Shown one piece after another: positions 49,606-58,228 of a stretch of 59,219 nucleotides of DNA (positions within the stretch are counted from its first letter, which is position 1; the number at the start of each line of letters is the position of its first letter). The notes below the pieces were generated by a model, which ran no database searches, was not told the origin of the DNA, and was given only the letters and a program-made list of their open reading frames with translations. Both the position numbers and the translations under genes were made by a program. This DNA is from Rhodospirillales bacterium. Its GTDB lineage: Bacteria; Pseudomonadota; Alphaproteobacteria; Reyranellales; Reyranellaceae. The stretch is taken from assembly GCA_016185145.1 (NCBI GenBank), contig JACPOB010000137.1:1-59219 (forward strand), written 5' to 3'.

Positions 49606-50819
49606 TTCGTGACCGCCATGAGGATGGTTTCCCTTTCCGTCGCGTGCCCGCGGCTGATGGGCTGCGGAACAATGCGAAGCCTTTCGATTTCGTGTCGCGC
49701 CGCGGCGTGCTCGATCGTATCGGGAGGGGCGATTTCGCACGCTTGCTTCCACAATCGGCCGGCCTCGGCGCGGTCGTGGTCGTATACCAATACGCCGAGC
49801 TGGAACAGCGCTTCGGCGCGACGCTCCGCATTGTCGGCGCGCTGCAACGCCTCGTTCGCGTCGAGCTTTCCCTGGTGGAGCGCGATCAGCGGGCCGGGCC
49901 AGGTCTCGATCGCGGCGGACCCCGCTTGGATGGAGCGACCAAGCCTCCGGAGCGACGTCAGGAAATAGAGCTGAAGGTAGGGATCGCCGGGCTTTCCCTC
50001 GATGGCCCGCTCCAGCTCGTTCAACGCCATTTCGTAGTTTGCCAGTCGCAGCAACACGCAGGCTCGCGCCTCATGGCGCTCCGGCGGCAACAGCTCCAGC
50101 TGCCGCGACCAGTCGGCATCGGCCTCGGCGACGCGACCGACGGCCAGGCGCACGAAGGCGCGGCTGCTGAGCGCATCGGGGTCTTGGCGGCGCTCGGCGA
50201 CCGCCCGGTCGAGCGCCCGCAGGGCTTCGCGATGGTAGCCCAGGGCCGCCAAGGCTTCGCCTCTCGCCACGAGAAGGCCGGTTTCCTTTGGCGCCAGTCT
50301 CAGCGCCGTGTCGTAGTCGAGCAGAGCAAGCCGCGGGAGTCGCAGTGCCAGGTAGGCATGACCGCGCGCCACATGAACAAAGACCCCCTTCTTCGAGGAG
50401 TCGGCTCGCAGCACGTTGGTATACCCTTCGATCTCGGCCACGGACGTGGAGCGATGGCGCATGAAAAAGGGGCGATCGGGCATTCCCCGCTTGAGGAGCT
50501 GGCGTCCCCGTCTCGCCGCGTCGTACTCGGCGATGGCAGCGTCCCGCTGCCCCAAGCGGTCGAGAATCCTGCCGTGCTCCTCCAAGGCAGGAAAGCACAT
50601 AGGATGCAATTCCAGGAGCTGCGCGAGCCTTCGCTCCGATGCTTCGAGCGGATCGGCACGCATTCGTTGGCTTGTCAGCAGGTATAGGAACTCCGCATCG
50701 GATCCTTGCTCCGCGCGCACGCGCCAATCGGCACTGACCGTCGCGATTATCCTGCGCCAGATGTCCAGGGCCGCTTGTGAGGCCGATTGAGCGTTCGTTA
50801 GCGTCTGAAGCCTCGACAC
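49602..50819 (-). CDS. Tetratricopeptide repeat protein
   Basis: A 405-residue soluble protein built mostly of TPR-like helix pairs. Examples are LEEHGRILDRLGQRDAAIAEY near residue 80, AYLALRLPRLALLDYDTALRLAP near 160, and ARGEALAALGYHREALRALDRAV. TPR arrays bind partner proteins. No signal peptide is visible. The start is a GTG at 50819 and is not certain, because no strong ribosome site precedes it. It is coupled to the small membrane protein gene and diverges from the SGNH gene. Confidence 0.72.
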   Translation of the reverse strand: MSRLQTLTNAQSASQAALDIWRRIIATVSADWRVRAEQGSDAEFLYLLTSQRMRADPLEASERRLAQLLELHPMCFPALEEHGRILDRLGQRDAAIAEYDAARRGRQLLKRGMPDRPFFMRHRSTSVAEIEGYTNVLRADSSKKGVFVHVARGHAYLALRLPRLALLDYDTALRLAPKETGLLVARGEALAALGYHREALRALDRAVAERRQDPDALSSRAFVRLAVGRVAEADADWSRQLELLPPERHEARACVLLRLANYEMALNELERAIEGKPGDPYLQLYFLTSLRRLGRSIQAGSAAIETWPGPLIALHQGKLDANEALQRADNAERRAEALFQLGVLVYDHDRAEAGRLWKQACEIAPPDTIEHAAARHEIERLRIVPQPISRGHATERETILMAVTK

Positions 50820-50942
50820 CGTGCACCTGGCTGGACGCCGTAACTTTCTTTCATGGTACCATGTCGGGCTGGGGAGTTTATTCCCAGATCGTGGTAAAAT
50901 TGTGCCATTGACGCGGAACCGGGGACTGTTGCAACGGAGTTC

Positions 50943-52250
50943 ATGACGAAGCGGTTCTGGTTCTGGCCGATCTACGGCCTGCTGATACTGGGCGTTGTCC
51001 TGGTCGGGGCGGAGTTCATTGCCTCATCGTCGGTGCCGTCCTGGCCGGCGCGCGACCTGCGGCCAATCCCCATCGACGGGCTGACGGCGAACGTCAAGAC
51101 GGTATTTGCCGACACGCCGGAGCTGGTCCCGTCCTATAACGACTGGGCGGTACGCGACCGTCCGCGTTCGGTCGCGCGCCCGCCGGATGTGCAATTCCGC
51201 TCCGTTCTGGTGGGCGACAGCTTTCTCGAGGGCTACTACATCCCGGCTGCGCTGGCCGAGCTCGTCGAGCGCCGCTGGGCTGCCAGGGGCCTCCAGGGCA
51301 TGGAAGCGATCAATCTGGCGATTGCCGCCACCGGTCCGCGGCAATACTACGCCCGCATCAAGAAGGTGGCGCTTGCGCTCGATCCGGATGTCGTCGCCGT
51401 TTTCGTCTATGCCGGCAACGACATGATGGAGCAGCCGTTCGATCCGTTCTCGTTGCCGCCATTGGTCGATGAGCTGCCGGCGCCGTCGTTCCTCGGCTCC
51501 GTCGCGCCGCGCACGACCTGGCTCCTCGCCAATCGCCTGCGCTTGTCCGAGATGGGCCGCGCGAACAAGGAGATACCGGGCGAGGAAGCGCTGATCAGCG
51601 AGTGGACGAAGCAGCCGTCGGCCGAGCCCGTCGTCAAGATCGCGCGGCACATGCGGCAGCACTACTATCCGAAGCTCAGCGAAGAGACGATCAGCGAAAT
51701 CCTCCTGCGCGGCGATGGTCGCCTGCATCACGCGGCGCGCCATCGCCGGCACGATCAGGAGTATATCGGCGGCTGGCTGCTGTCCGGCATCATCGACTGG
51801 GAGACGGGTACCTGGCCCGTCCCGCGCAACGCCGACGAGGCCGTGCAGATGAACGGCGACGCGAAGGTGGGCGAAACGCTGAGCTGGCTGCAGGCGATGG
51901 ATCGTCTGGTCGTGTCGAACGGCAAGCGGCTGGTGATCGCCCTGATCCCCGTCGGCATCGTCGATCCCGACTATGCCGAGTTCTGGCGCCCGTGGCCGCG
52001 CTACTACTCCTACTCGCTGAGCGCCGATGCGCGTCATCGCAGGCTAGCCGCCGCGCTGCGGCAGAACGGCCTGCAGGTGGTGGACTTGCGCGAGACGCTC
52101 GATGGAGTTCGTGGAACCTATCGCCTGACCGACGGCCACTGGACCGACCGCGGCACGCAGTTGTCCGCCGATAGGATCGCCGACGCGCTGCTGTCTGCTC
52201 GGCAGCAACTGGTGGCCGCACCCGTTCCAGCCCGCACTCCGGCACGTTGA
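50943..52250 (+). CDS. Membrane-anchored SGNH-type hydrolase/acyltransferase-like protein
   Basis: A 435-residue protein with one N-terminal membrane helix (residues 5-27), leaving the rest in the periplasm. SGNH motifs are VGDSFLEGYY (Ser93), the Asn block YAGNDM, and the Asp-His block TDGHWTDRG near the C-terminus. It resembles AlgX/DltD-like or glycan-acyl esterases. It is 7 bases upstream of an FkbM methyltransferase gene and probably co-transcribed with it, which suggests joint work on a surface glycan. It is related in type to the SGNH gene at 23478. Confidence 0.75.
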   Translation: MTKRFWFWPIYGLLILGVVLVGAEFIASSSVPSWPARDLRPIPIDGLTANVKTVFADTPELVPSYNDWAVRDRPRSVARPPDVQFRSVLVGDSFLEGYYIPAALAELVERRWAARGLQGMEAINLAIAATGPRQYYARIKKVALALDPDVVAVFVYAGNDMMEQPFDPFSLPPLVDELPAPSFLGSVAPRTTWLLANRLRLSEMGRANKEIPGEEALISEWTKQPSAEPVVKIARHMRQHYYPKLSEETISEILLRGDGRLHHAARHRRHDQEYIGGWLLSGIIDWETGTWPVPRNADEAVQMNGDAKVGETLSWLQAMDRLVVSNGKRLVIALIPVGIVDPDYAEFWRPWPRYYSYSLSADARHRRLAAALRQNGLQVVDLRETLDGVRGTYRLTDGHWTDRGTQLSADRIADALLSARQQLVAAPVPARTPAR

Positions 52251-52257
52251 ACCACAC

Positions 52258-53475
52258 ATGAAGCGCGAACCTGTTGCAACGACGATTCCCGGCCGGGATC
52301 CCATCGAGCTGGTGGCCTACTACGAGGAATTCCGCGACTACTATCCGTACTGCGAGCTCGAGACCAAGCGCTGGTTCGTCGAGCACGTGCGCACGGACTG
52401 GTGGGTCTTCGATATCGGCGCGAATGTCGGGTACTACACGATCCTCTTTTCGCAGCTTGCGCCGGCAGGCCACGTGTTCGCCATCGAACCGACCGCCACG
52501 GCAGAGATGCTGCGCGCCAATCTCGCCCACAACAGGGTCGGCAATGCGGAGGTCCACGCGGTCGCCCTGGCGGCGACGACGGGTGAGCGCGAGGACCGGA
52601 TCTTCCGCCTGTGGGGGACGGACGGCGAGGTCAAGACCTATCCCTTCTACGCGCTCGACGACTTCATCGCCCGGCATCGGATCGAACGCGTCGATTGCCT
52701 GAAGATCGACGTCGACAGCTTCGACTTCGAGGTCCTGCGGGGCGCCGAGCGTACGCTGGCCGAACGCAATCCCGTCATTGTCGTCGAGCTCAATCATGCG
52801 CTCGGCCTTCGCAACCAGGGCGTCAGCGAGGCGCTGGAGTGGCTGGCGCGCCGCGGCTATCGCAAGGCGCTCGTGCTGGACAAGGACAACTTCGTGCTGC
52901 AGCGGGAGCCGGACGGCCCATCGGATGCCGGCGATGCGGCCAGCCTGAAACTGGTCTTTCCGCCGCCGCTCCGCTTCGACGAAGCCATGCCGCCTTCGGC
53001 TGGAGAGCCGCTCCACGACTCCTTCATTGCCGACGTCGGCCTGGAGCAGGGCGCGGTTGCCGCCTGGCCGGAAAAGCCAAGGGGCCTCATCTCCCGCGCC
53101 AAGAGCCTGCTGCGCCGGGACGACAGCCTGGCCTTCCGCGACGTCGTCGATGTGCCGATCGAGACGCCTGCGGCGGCCTGGCACTACGCGCTCGTTCTTG
53201 GCCTCGACCCGGGCGCGGCGTCAGGCGTCGTGACCATCGAGGTCTGCGTCGAGGTCATGGACGGGAAGCTCGGTATCGCGCTCGCCGGCGTCGGCGCCGA
53301 TCGGTCGCGTTTCTGTGCGCCTGAGCGAACGCTCGCCGCCATGTCTCCGCGCCAGCGCATCGTCATCGCCGCAAAGGCCGCCGATCTGCGCTTTCTCATT
53401 TTCCGCAACGCCGCACCGGACGGCGTCCGGACCCGCTTCAAGGTCTTGAGCATCTCGGCGCGGCGGCGGAACTGA
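52258..53475 (+). CDS. FkbM family methyltransferase with C-terminal extension
   Basis: A 405-residue protein. Residues about 35-235 form the FkbM SAM-dependent methyltransferase: FDIGANVGYYT (from residue 51), FAIEPT, and the IDVDSFDFEVLRGAE stretch. Such enzymes methylate sugar hydroxyls on glycans or lipids. The last 150 residues form an extension I do not recognise, with a stretch of strands (ALVLGLDP, VTIEVCVEVMDGKLGIAL) that may be a carbohydrate-binding beta-sandwich. It follows the SGNH gene by 7 bases and converges with the phage-like set. Confidence 0.82.
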   Translation: MKREPVATTIPGRDPIELVAYYEEFRDYYPYCELETKRWFVEHVRTDWWVFDIGANVGYYTILFSQLAPAGHVFAIEPTATAEMLRANLAHNRVGNAEVHAVALAATTGEREDRIFRLWGTDGEVKTYPFYALDDFIARHRIERVDCLKIDVDSFDFEVLRGAERTLAERNPVIVVELNHALGLRNQGVSEALEWLARRGYRKALVLDKDNFVLQREPDGPSDAGDAASLKLVFPPPLRFDEAMPPSAGEPLHDSFIADVGLEQGAVAAWPEKPRGLISRAKSLLRRDDSLAFRDVVDVPIETPAAAWHYALVLGLDPGAASGVVTIEVCVEVMDGKLGIALAGVGADRSRFCAPERTLAAMSPRQRIVIAAKAADLRFLIFRNAAPDGVRTRFKVLSISARRRN

Positions 53476-53476
53476 A

Positions 53477-53806
53477 TCAGCGGCGCCACTCATCCTCGGC
53501 GGGCAGGCCGCCGAGGATATCGGCGTGCGCAGCGCCGGCCCTGGTATCGGGCCGCCCGCCGGAGAAACGAAGGGCGAGGACCTTGCCGTCCTCGGTCACG
53601 AGTTCGAGGTCCCGACGGCCGACGGCGTTGGCGAGCTCGGCCGGCGCCATGCGGATCTCGCCCGATCCAACGATCTCGCCCGGCGGGGTGCAGAAGCCGT
53701 CGATCTCGTATTCGGCGGAGCCGAGCACGACGCCGCCGACGCGAAGCGTGCCGCTGCCGCGCAGCACGCCCAAGTGACGCATCGCGCCGCGTGTCGGCCG
53801 CTTCAT
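53477..53806 (-). CDS. Small protein of the phage-like gene set, unrecognised
   Basis: A 109-residue protein with a beta-rich start (LRGSGTLRVGG, YEIDGFCTPPGEIVGSGEIRM) and no membrane segment or signal peptide. I do not recognise it. Its start overlaps the stop of the gp13-like gene by 4 bases (ATGA), so it is translated in the same unit. Confidence 0.6.
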   Translation of the reverse strand: MKRPTRGAMRHLGVLRGSGTLRVGGVVLGSAEYEIDGFCTPPGEIVGSGEIRMAPAELANAVGRRDLELVTEDGKVLALRFSGGRPDTRAGAAHADILGGLPAEDEWRR

Positions 53807-54366
53807 TGGATCGAGCGGGCAAGCGGCGGCTGCACCGTGTCGCGCAGGCGCACGTGAAGATCGAACGGCCGGCCGGCCGCGCCGAAGCGCTCGACGCGGC
53901 CCCGGCACTCGAAGCCCAGCCAATCGAGCCACTGGCTGCGGAACCGGTTGCGCACGTCGCATACCGTCTGCAGCACCGGCCAGCGACGTTGCCAGGCATC
54001 GACCTGCAGGCGCGAGAGCCACAGCATGTCGACGAGATCCTCGTCACCGAGCGTAGACACGACGGCTGCCCACGGCGTCGCCATGCGCTGCGGCTGCGGG
54101 ACGTCGGAGCATTCGACGATGCCGAAAATCGCCGCGGCGGCGCCGCGCACCACGAGGACGTGCGATCCGCCGCTCATCCAGCTCCGCAGCACGTCGAGGG
54201 CGGGTCGTCCTTCGAGCGCTTCCATCTCGAGCCGATCGTCGACACGCAGGAGGTCGGCGACACGCTCGGCGTCGCCCGGCGCGGCGCGTCGCAGGCTGCA
54301 GCCCGCCGGCAGATGGCGTGTCGCCGAACCGGTTGGTGCCGGCGCACGGGGAACGGTGAAAGTCAC
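53803..54366 (-). CDS. Phage gp13-like (DUF2833) acetyltransferase-fold protein
   Basis: A 187-residue protein whose pattern recalls the T7 gp13 internal virion protein family, a GNAT-like fold without proven acetyltransferase activity: CSLRRAAPGDAERVADLLR, then GIVECSDV, then LWLSRLQVDAWQRRWPVLQTVCDVRNRFRSQWLDWLGF. In phages this gene lies near structural genes. Here only a handful of small genes accompany it, so it may be a prophage remnant or a gene taken over by the host. The start is a GTG overlapping the gene upstream (GTGA). Confidence 0.6.
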   Translation of the reverse strand: MTFTVPRAPAPTGSATRHLPAGCSLRRAAPGDAERVADLLRVDDRLEMEALEGRPALDVLRSWMSGGSHVLVVRGAAAAIFGIVECSDVPQPQRMATPWAAVVSTLGDEDLVDMLWLSRLQVDAWQRRWPVLQTVCDVRNRFRSQWLDWLGFECRGRVERFGAAGRPFDLHVRLRDTVQPPLARSIQ

Positions 54367-54698
54367 GTCGGCGAGGTGAGCGGCCGCCGGCTGGCCGGCG
54401 CCGTCGCAGCGCAGGCTGGCCGGATGTCGGCGGCCCGAACGTCGGTGGCCTGAATATGGGCGGCCCGAGTATGGGCGGCAGGTCCGCTGCGGCTCACGAT
54501 GGGTAGGCGGGCGGACGCCGTGCGGCGGTCACGCCCGAGGGTGCGCAGGAGCGCGAGCTCCTGCCGGACAAGCCGGTCGACGGCTTTTGGCTGGCGGCGC
54601 AGGGGGTCACCTTTTTTTGTCGGTCTCGACAGGCGGGAGCGCGAGGCTTGCCTCTGTCTCTCAGCCGTCGGCGCCCGGAGGTCGCTGCCGACGATCAT
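54363..54698 (-). CDS. Hypothetical basic protein of the phage-like set (doubtful)
   Basis: A 111-residue basic, Ala/Arg-rich protein with no recognised family. It lacks membrane segments. Near the C-terminus the repeat-like AAHIQATDVRAADIRPA suggests low-complexity sequence. Support comes from its gene-to-gene overlap with the gp13-like gene (GTGA) and from the short gap after the HTH gene; composition alone would not prove it is coding. Confidence 0.4.
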   Translation of the reverse strand: MIVGSDLRAPTAERQRQASRSRLSRPTKKGDPLRRQPKAVDRLVRQELALLRTLGRDRRTASARLPIVSRSGPAAHTRAAHIQATDVRAADIRPACAATAPASRRPLTSPT

Positions 54699-54732
54699 AT
54701 GGACATGGGCACCGCCGTGGCGGTGCGCAAGG

Positions 54733-54990
54733 TCATTCCTGGCTCTTGCTGTCGAAGCGGCCGCCTTTGCCGGCGGCGAGGAACTGTCGTGCTCGTTCGT
54801 CGGCCGGCCAGTCCTCGATGCGGCCGAGCCAAGTGTCGTACTGGTCGTGCTCCTGATCGGATGCCGCGCCGTCCTCGATCGCCTTGACCGTGTCGACCGG
54901 CAGGCCGAGGCCGGCCGCCATGGTCTCCCGCGAGGCGCCGAGCCGCCGGCGCCGGCCGGACAGGTCCGCCGACTGTTTGGCTTTGTTCAT
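54733..54990 (-). CDS. Small XRE-like helix-turn-helix protein
   Basis: An 85-residue protein. Residues about 12-40 match a helix-turn-helix (RRRRLGASRETMAAGLG, then LPVDTVKAIEDG), followed by an acidic tail with YDTWLGRIEDWPADERARQFL. It may repress the small operon it heads (four genes on the minus strand down to 53477), as phage regulators do. The binding site is not visible. It starts at 54990; longer frames upstream lack a coding look. Confidence 0.6.
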   Translation of the reverse strand: MNKAKQSADLSGRRRRLGASRETMAAGLGLPVDTVKAIEDGAASDQEHDQYDTWLGRIEDWPADERARQFLAAGKGGRFDSKSQE

Positions 54991-55216
54991 CGACCATCCT
55001 TGGGCGAATCGGCGTGGCCTTTCAAGCAGGACCCCGCAGTGGTCACGGCAAGCCCGGCCTGCTATGGCTTTATGCAAGGCGGTCTCGTCCGCCTGTTGCC
55101 GGGCCGCCAGGGCCGGGAAGGAACCCTTTAGACATCGCTTCACGTTGCCGACGAGCAATCGCCGGCGCCCCAGATCGCGCGCGCGTTCCCGCCGCCTGCG
55201 CCACCAAGGAGAAGAC

Positions 55217-55435
55217 ATGTTCGAAAAGATCGTGCCGTCACCCTCGCGGCCTCCCAGCAAGGAGACCATCCTCAAGCAGGCGGATGGCTTGCGCGACCTC
55301 GCCCGCCGGGCGCGGCGCCTGATGGGTACGGTCACCGATGAGGGCGACCGACGCCGACTGACCCGCTACGGCGAAGAGCTCGACGAGAGTGCGGCGCGCC
55401 TGGAGAAGGCAGCGGTCGACGCCAGGACCGGCTGA
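55217..55435 (+). CDS. Small helical protein, unrecognised
   Basis: A 72-residue charged protein that looks wholly helical (ETILKQADGLRDLARRARRLM, RYGEELDESAARLEKAA), with AAGGAGAAGAC before the ATG. It resembles small alphaproteobacterial proteins of unknown function. Its last 70 bases overlap the 3' end of the convergent fatty acid desaturase gene. Confidence 0.6.
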   Translation: MFEKIVPSPSRPPSKETILKQADGLRDLARRARRLMGTVTDEGDRRRLTRYGEELDESAARLEKAAVDARTG

Positions 55436-56478
55436 ACGGGTTCCGACCGGCTGCGTCCTGTCGTGTTGCTTCCAGCATCGCTGAAACGGACCAGGCGGCC
55501 GGATACCTCGTCCCACAGCGTCAGCCAAGGGGCACGCAGTCCATCCATCAGATCCAGCCCGCCCACGTGGCGTACCTGCTGCACGGCCGCGTGCGCTGCG
55601 CGCAGCCTGTAGTTCGGCACCCGCGGATTGAGGTGATGGATGTGATGGAAGCCGATGTTGCCGGTGAGCCAGTGCAGGGTGCGCGGCAGGCGCAGCCATG
55701 ACGAGCCCGCGAGCGCGGCGCCGATGAAGCTCCATTGCTTCTCGTTCGTCCATTGGGCGGTCTCGAAGCGGTGCTGCAGGGTGAACAGCCAGACGCCGAC
55801 GATCGAGGCCACGACCATGATCGGCAGATGGACCATCAGGACTTGCCGCCATCCCAGCAGGCTGGCCAGCGCGCCGAACATCACCGCCAGCGCTGCGTTC
55901 GTGAGATACACCGAGCGTCGCTCGCGCACCCATCGACGCGGCGTGTCGAACGGTACCCGGTAGAGCAGGATGAAGACGAACGGCGGCAGCAGCAGGTTGG
56001 CGATCAGCGGATGGCGCGGCAGCCGATAGAGCAGCCGTTGCCAGGGCGTGCGCGCCAGGTACTCGCGCACGGTGAGGCAGGCTGAATAGATATCGCCGCC
56101 CTTGCGATCGAGGTTGTTCCAGTCGGCATGATGAAGACCGTGCTGGCGGCTCCAGTTGGCGAACGGCGTCAGTGTCGCCAGGCTGCACAGCCGGCCGACC
56201 AGCGTATTGGCCCGCCGCGAGGGCAGGAACGATCCGTGGCCGCAATCGTGCTGCACGATGAAGATGCGCACCACCAGCAGGCCGGTCGGCACTGCGAGGG
56301 CGAGGGTGAGCAGGTAGGACACCTGCAGCGCGAGGTACATTGCCGCGCAACCGGCGAGCAAGGGACCGAAGGACGTGAGAAGCTGAATAAGCCCCCTGGC
56401 GTTGCTCGGTCGAGCGAATGCAGCTGCCACCCGGCGGACCTCGGCATCCGAGCGGGCGAGATCCCGTTCCGGAGTCAT
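55366..56478 (-). CDS. Membrane fatty acid desaturase
   Basis: A 370-residue membrane di-iron desaturase. The His boxes are HDCGH (His77-His81), HGLHH (His113, His116, His117) and a C-terminal HHIHH; four hydrophobic segments surround them. It puts double bonds in fatty acyl chains to keep membranes fluid. ATG 56478 fits the N-terminus seen in related proteins. It diverges from a cold-shock gene across 245 bp, which suggests that both are cold-regulated. Its last 23 codons overlap the small gene on the other strand. Confidence 0.88.
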   Translation of the reverse strand: MTPERDLARSDAEVRRVAAAFARPSNARGLIQLLTSFGPLLAGCAAMYLALQVSYLLTLALAVPTGLLVVRIFIVQHDCGHGSFLPSRRANTLVGRLCSLATLTPFANWSRQHGLHHADWNNLDRKGGDIYSACLTVREYLARTPWQRLLYRLPRHPLIANLLLPPFVFILLYRVPFDTPRRWVRERRSVYLTNAALAVMFGALASLLGWRQVLMVHLPIMVVASIVGVWLFTLQHRFETAQWTNEKQWSFIGAALAGSSWLRLPRTLHWLTGNIGFHHIHHLNPRVPNYRLRAAHAAVQQVRHVGGLDLMDGLRAPWLTLWDEVSGRLVRFSDAGSNTTGRSRSEPVQPVLASTAAFSRRAALSSSSSP

Positions 56479-56723
56479 CGACGGTCCCGTGTTGGTGGTC
56501 CCTGAACATGGGAAGCCCGCATGGCGAGCACAATGTTTCTCTGCGGTGCTTGCAGAAGGTCCGGCAAGTCCCCACATCGAAAGGGTCGATAGACGGACTG
56601 ACGACTTGGCCGCGCCTGATTTGGACCGGGCCCGCCCTCCGACTTGCTCCCGAGAATTGTGCGAATTCGACGGCTTGCCTTTCCAGGCAGGCCAGCATGG
56701 CCATGTTGTGAAAGGCTTTTCCC

Positions 56724-56936
56724 ATGACGACGGGAACCGTGAAGTGGTTCAACGCGACCAAGGGCTTCGGCTTCATCCAGCCCGACAACGGCGGCAAGGA
56801 TGCTTTCGTCCATATCAGCGCCGTCGAGCGCGCCGGTCTCAGTCACCTGAGCGAAGGCCAGAAGATCCAGTTCGACCTGAAGACCGATAGCCGCAGCGGC
56901 AAGCTGTCGGCCGAAAACCTCAAGCAGGTCGACTGA
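56724..56936 (+). CDS. Cold-shock domain protein
   Basis: A 70-residue single-domain CspA-family RNA/DNA chaperone with the RNP1 motif KGFGFI and RNP2 motif AFVHIS. The first residues MTTGTVKWFN are typical. The 245-base gap upstream could hold a long temperature-sensing 5' leader and the shared promoter with the desaturase gene. An intrinsic terminator follows at 57018-57050. Confidence 0.93.
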   Translation: MTTGTVKWFNATKGFGFIQPDNGGKDAFVHISAVERAGLSHLSEGQKIQFDLKTDSRSGKLSAENLKQVD

Positions 56937-57017
56937 TCGAACCGCCGCCGGCGCGAGCCGGCGATCTCCCCGAGCGTCGAGTCGCGGATGTACCGGCAGG
57001 CGCGCAGGGGAAGGACG

Positions 57018-57050
57018 AAGGCCCCCTGGCGAAAGCCGGCGGGGCCTTTT
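57018..57050 (+). terminator. Rho-independent terminator of the cold-shock gene
   Basis: GGCCCCCTGGC pairs with GCCGGCGGGGCC around a GAAA loop, followed by TTTT. It lies 81 bases after the csp stop. Confidence 0.8.
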
Positions 57051-57082
57051 GCTTGTGTGGCGCCTCACGCGTCCGCTGCAGG

Positions 57083-57385
57083 TCAGGGCGGGTCGTCGAG
57101 CTCGAGCCGCGCGAAATCGGCCAGCACGGCCGCGACCAGCGCGTGGCGCTGCGTGTCGCCGGAGCCGAGGCTTGCGGCATAGAGCCCGATGACATAGCGC
57201 GCCTTTTCCGCCGCTTCCGTCCAGTTGGCCGCGGGGGCGGCGATCAGGTGCGATTCGAGCTGGTCACGGCGCTCCCGCAGGGCGCGTTCGTTGGCTTCGA
57301 CCTGGGTGAGCAGGCGGCGCGAACTGGTCGCCTTCTGGGCGGCGAGGCCTCGACGCTGGTCGAGTTCGATCGGTTCGTCGGTCAT
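57083..57385 (-). CDS. Small helical protein of the hflK-linked set
   Basis: A 100-residue, mostly helical protein (LLTQVEANERALRERRDQLE, then AEKARYVIGLYAASL), with no membrane segment. The family is unknown. Its start overlaps the stop of the preceding gene (ATGA), so it is the last gene of a small operon. Confidence 0.6.
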   Translation of the reverse strand: MTDEPIELDQRRGLAAQKATSSRRLLTQVEANERALRERRDQLESHLIAAPAANWTEAAEKARYVIGLYAASLGSGDTQRHALVAAVLADFARLELDDPP

Positions 57386-57807
57386 CGTGCAACCCTGTCC
57401 AGAAGCTCGTTGAGCCGGCATGCCATCGTGTCGTCCCTCGCATGGCCCTGCCAGCCATGCCGCGCGTCGAGCTCGGGATGCTGCGCCGCGCCGTCGAGCA
57501 GCCCGGCCTCGATGTCGGAATCTTCTTCGGCCCAGTGCGACTGCCCGGCACGACCGTCGACATGGGCGCGTCTGCCGTTCATCAGCAGCGCCACCAGGCC
57601 GCCCGTCCAGGTCTCGCCCGTCGCGACCCACGCGTCCTCGATGGCGAGGACATCGAGCGCGCCGAAGCCGTGCCGATCGGCGTCGAGGCGGCAGAGCACC
57701 TGCACGAAATGATCGAGATCGCTGCCGTCCCACTCCGTGCCGCGCATCGCCCGGCGCGCCGCCAGAAGCCTGCCGGCCACGCTTTCGTCGCAAGCTGCCT
57801 TGCTCAC
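57382..57807 (-). CDS. Unrecognised small protein of the hflK-linked set
   Basis: A 141-residue acidic protein with no membrane segment. The GTG start is backed by a strong GAGGAGGACTGGC ribosome site; an ATG alternative is not present nearby. Central sequence includes LDHFVQVLCRLDADRHGF and a Trp- and Asp-rich segment. It is coupled to the following gene by a 4-base overlap. Confidence 0.6.
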   Translation of the reverse strand: MSKAACDESVAGRLLAARRAMRGTEWDGSDLDHFVQVLCRLDADRHGFGALDVLAIEDAWVATGETWTGGLVALLMNGRRAHVDGRAGQSHWAEEDSDIEAGLLDGAAQHPELDARHGWQGHARDDTMACRLNELLDRVAR

Positions 57808-57818
57808 GCCAGTCCTCC

Positions 57819-58184
57819 TCAGTCCGCGCCTGGCGCCCTGAGCACGACGCCCAGCGCGCGGAATTCCGTGTCGTCGCGGATGGCACCGGCGATCGCCGCG
57901 TCGCCGTGGCTCGAGGCGAAGATCAACCGGTCGGTCTCGCTCGCGCAGGCGAGCGCCAGCGCCTGCGCGCGCGCATGGACCGACGCGCCGGCCAGCGCGC
58001 GTTCGGTGGCGTTGCGCGCCAGGCAGGCGTCGCGCCGGGCGTAAGCCTGGTCGATGCCGCGCGCCATGGCGGCCGGCGCGCCGCCGGCGCTGACATGGCC
58101 GGCATGGAAGCCGTCGCAGGCCATCACGAGCAGGGCGGCGGCCAGGACGGATGAACGAGCAGGGGCAGGCAGGGCAGTCGGCAT
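57819..58184 (-). CDS. Secreted or lipoprotein-like small protein
   Basis: A 121-residue protein with an N-terminal signal (SSVLAAALLVMACDG). The VMAC could be a weak lipobox. The mature part is Ala-rich and helical with two Cys (DACLAR, ALACAS). A strong AAAGGAGGAAGTCATC lies before the ATG. The family is unknown. Confidence 0.6.
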   Translation of the reverse strand: MPTALPAPARSSVLAAALLVMACDGFHAGHVSAGGAPAAMARGIDQAYARRDACLARNATERALAGASVHARAQALALACASETDRLIFASSHGDAAIAGAIRDDTEFRALGVVLRAPGAD

Positions 58185-58228
58185 GATGACTTCCTCCTTT
58201 GCTTTTCCCCGCTCCGGGACGCGTCGCT

